Assembly: GCF_030867145.1 (NCBI RefSeq)
Contig: NC_134415.1
Span: 21,492,417-21,556,416 of the forward strand
Direction of reading: 5' to 3'
Length of the DNA: 64,000 nt
Origin: Opisthocomus hoazin
Lineage: Eukaryota; Chordata; Aves; Opisthocomiformes; Opisthocomidae
Position numbers and translations under genes: made by a program. Below are positions 61,741 to 64,000 of this stretch, piece by piece (position 1 is the stretch's first letter; each line of letters starts with the position of its first letter). Below the pieces are notes generated by a model, which had not been told where the DNA came from, searched no databases, and was given only the letters and a program-made list of their open reading frames with translations.

Positions 61741-64000
61741 AAATTCAAGAGGAAAAGAAACATTAAAATAAAAATATAGTTTAAAAGATAAGGATACATC
61801 TTCAGTTATCAATTAAGTTACAGGCATGAGACGATGTTAATTGAACACACTACATTTGAAAAAGTGCTCTAGTGTTTGTATGATTATCTGGAAGTGACAT
61901 GTATCACACCATTTTGGTATTTATCAAATCACCATGAAGAAAATGTCTGGGAAATTACAAACATTTTATTTACAGGCCCTCCCATTTTTCTTGAGGCACA
62001 TAGGTAGGTCTGCATAGTTGTATTTGATGGACAGGAAACATGCAGTCTAAAATTCTTCAAGTTAGGAAGAATTTGTAAGTCATACGTAATATATGACTCC
62101 CTGATAACCTTCCAATAAGCAGCAGTAAAACAAATCATGAAAAAGAACTATTCAAGTCATTCCTAACTGTGAGATCAGTTAGGGAAGTCCAACAAGTGCA
62201 CTGCAAATGCCCAGATACACCATCTGAAAACAAAAGCTGTGGCCATAGGTCAGAAATTCCAAGCTATAACTGACAAGATTAAAAAAACAGTACAAAACCA
62301 GAAATTTAGGGGGGAAAAAAAGCATTCAGCACCAAAAGACAAGGAAAGGCAGTAAGGTATCTGCCGAATTTTAGAATTATAAAGTCTCTGATACATTAAT
62401 AAAAGCCATACACATGAAACATCTAAAAAAACCCACCTGTCTGGCTTTATTACTTAAGATATAAAAGAATGAAAGAGCCCAAGGAGCTTTTCTATCTTTA
62501 GTAAGAGCACTTAAAAAGAAAGCAGCTCCACAGCAGAAACGATGACAGTGAATCATGAAGACACAGTAAAAAGATAAAAACATTAACAGTGTGTATTCTG
62601 CAGCTACTTCTTTAGAAACCAAGTCTGATAATTGGAACAAGTCTGCCAAAAACATAGGACTGCCCTAGGACAGAGAGAAACAGGCTAATTCTGTACTAAA
62701 AAAAAAATTCAGGCAATGCCAAGATAAATTAGATCTAATTAAGTTCTGAGAGAAGTGCTAAACTTAAAGGACTAAAACATGTTATCTAATTTAACTCTTC
62801 ATGGAAACTGCTCTGTTCTTTGGAAACACGTTATTTTGAAGCAACATTCCTGTTGCTGCAGTTCTTTTCTGTTCACAGCTAGAAACGAATCTGAAGTAGT
62901 GCTTGAATGCACTGGGTCTCATGAAATAATGTGCATCATAAACAAGTAAGCAACACACTACAGATCCAGTCTAGAAATCCCTTAAGTTAGCGGCCCAGCT
63001 GTAAGCCCATGACTTTACAGCAGAATCCACCGAGACTGCGGAGTTGTCAGAGGTATAGCTTACATGAGAGCTATGAAAGGATAATGAACATGAAACACCT
63101 AACTGTTACAGGAACAGAAAGCAAAAGGAGCAAAAGCTTTCTTTCACAATCACTCCTCAGATACTTCAGCAAGCCCAGCAAGCTAGGTATCTGCATCCAA
63201 TTGCATAAAATAAAACCTTAAGAACTTAGTGTGGATGCAGGGAGGTGAGGTGGGAAGCGGGGAAACCAAGCCTTAACAATCTCAGGAGCTTACTGCTACA
63301 AGGTACATAGAACACAGTGCTAATGACAATCTGAACAACACCCAAGTAGACATTAAGGAGGGCGACACTTGCACAAAAGTGTTATACACAGAAGATGCTA
63401 TAGAGTTCTGTGCATACGTAAAAGTGAAATAGTGTAAGCAGATGAGCAAGGAATGCCTTCTTGATTAAAAAAAAAAAAAAAAAATCATAAATTTGTTTTT
63501 TCTGGAGTTGTCTGGACTAAGCTGGGGGACTTCCAAGAACAGCAGAACTAATAAAGTCAGATGACATACAGATTTGTAGGAACCATACCACCATGCATCA
63601 TGCCATCACAAAAATCATAGCTGTTTGCGGTATCTCAGAGTATCCACACTGACCAGGAGGCAGCACGTTTGCTGGCTGCCAGCCTGTCAACACAGTACAT
63701 ATAAGGTTGACTTCTACCCACTTTCCTCTCAAGTTGTACGTTTCTTTCTCTTCCTAGTCAGAGATGTTTAAAGTTTTCGGGAAGGGAAAATGAAGAGAGA
63801 GTATGTAACCTCCATGCCCTTGGAAAATCAGGCTAGAAACAGTACACATGCAACAATGAACTGGAATTACTTTTCTAATCAAAGTCATACGGTGGTGTCT
63901 TATTCTAAAGTTGCTCATTATTGCTCTCCCTTTGCACTATTAGTCTAGAATGTCTTTAGACTGTTAGATGGGTGGAAAATTCTCTACACTTGCCTAGGAA
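61741..64000 (-). other. SOCS5: SOCS5 intron upstream of the coding exon (partial)
   Basis: This AT-rich stretch lies 5' of the SOCS5 coding exon on the minus strand. It has no open frame longer than about 90 codons and no CpG island, so the SOCS5 promoter must lie beyond the window. It contains an 18-base A-run at 63467-63484. I could not identify a non-coding first exon in it. That the whole stretch is intron is inferred from the family's gene structure. Confidence 0.65.

Overview
The window looks like avian nuclear DNA. Its repeats are chicken-repeat-1 (CR1) LINEs whose 3' ends carry the short tandem repeat typical of birds and reptiles, plus solo LTRs of an ERVL-like family that I recognise as common in bird genomes. 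The only protein-coding host gene I can name with confidence is SOCS5 (suppressor of cytokine signalling 5), on the minus strand at 60116-61726. Its whole coding sequence lies in one exon.

Layout. Positions 1-15213 are gene-poor sequence. Positions 15214-18425 are one old, broken CR1 element on the minus strand. It was later hit by two solo LTRs of one family in opposite orientations, each flanked by a perfect 5-bp target-site duplication. Positions 22968-23390 hold a CR1 3' fragment on the plus strand. Positions 30094-32505 hold a young-looking, 5'-truncated CR1 on the minus strand that still carries an open frame of 765 codons with reverse-transcriptase motifs. A small CR1 tail lies at 33279-33360. 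A CpG island at about 35440-36010 contains a perfect 45-bp inverted repeat and a G-quadruplex motif, with no recognisable gene attached. Another CR1 3' fragment lies at 40924-41406, followed by a MIR-like SINE relic. From about 53.2 kb to 60.1 kb the DNA is AT-rich. Its right part is the SOCS5 3' untranslated region, whose end I cannot fix. From 61739 to the window end is SOCS5 intron; the promoter and 5' exon lie outside the window.

Functionally, the window is a single signalling-inhibitor gene next to a roughly 60-kb, repeat-bearing region downstream of it. I saw no convincing new multi-gene system. The observations most worth checking are the nested LTR insertions, the CpG-island palindrome, the coding-capable CR1, and a few exon-like segments on the minus strand at 45-53 kb that could belong to an unannotated or non-coding transcript.
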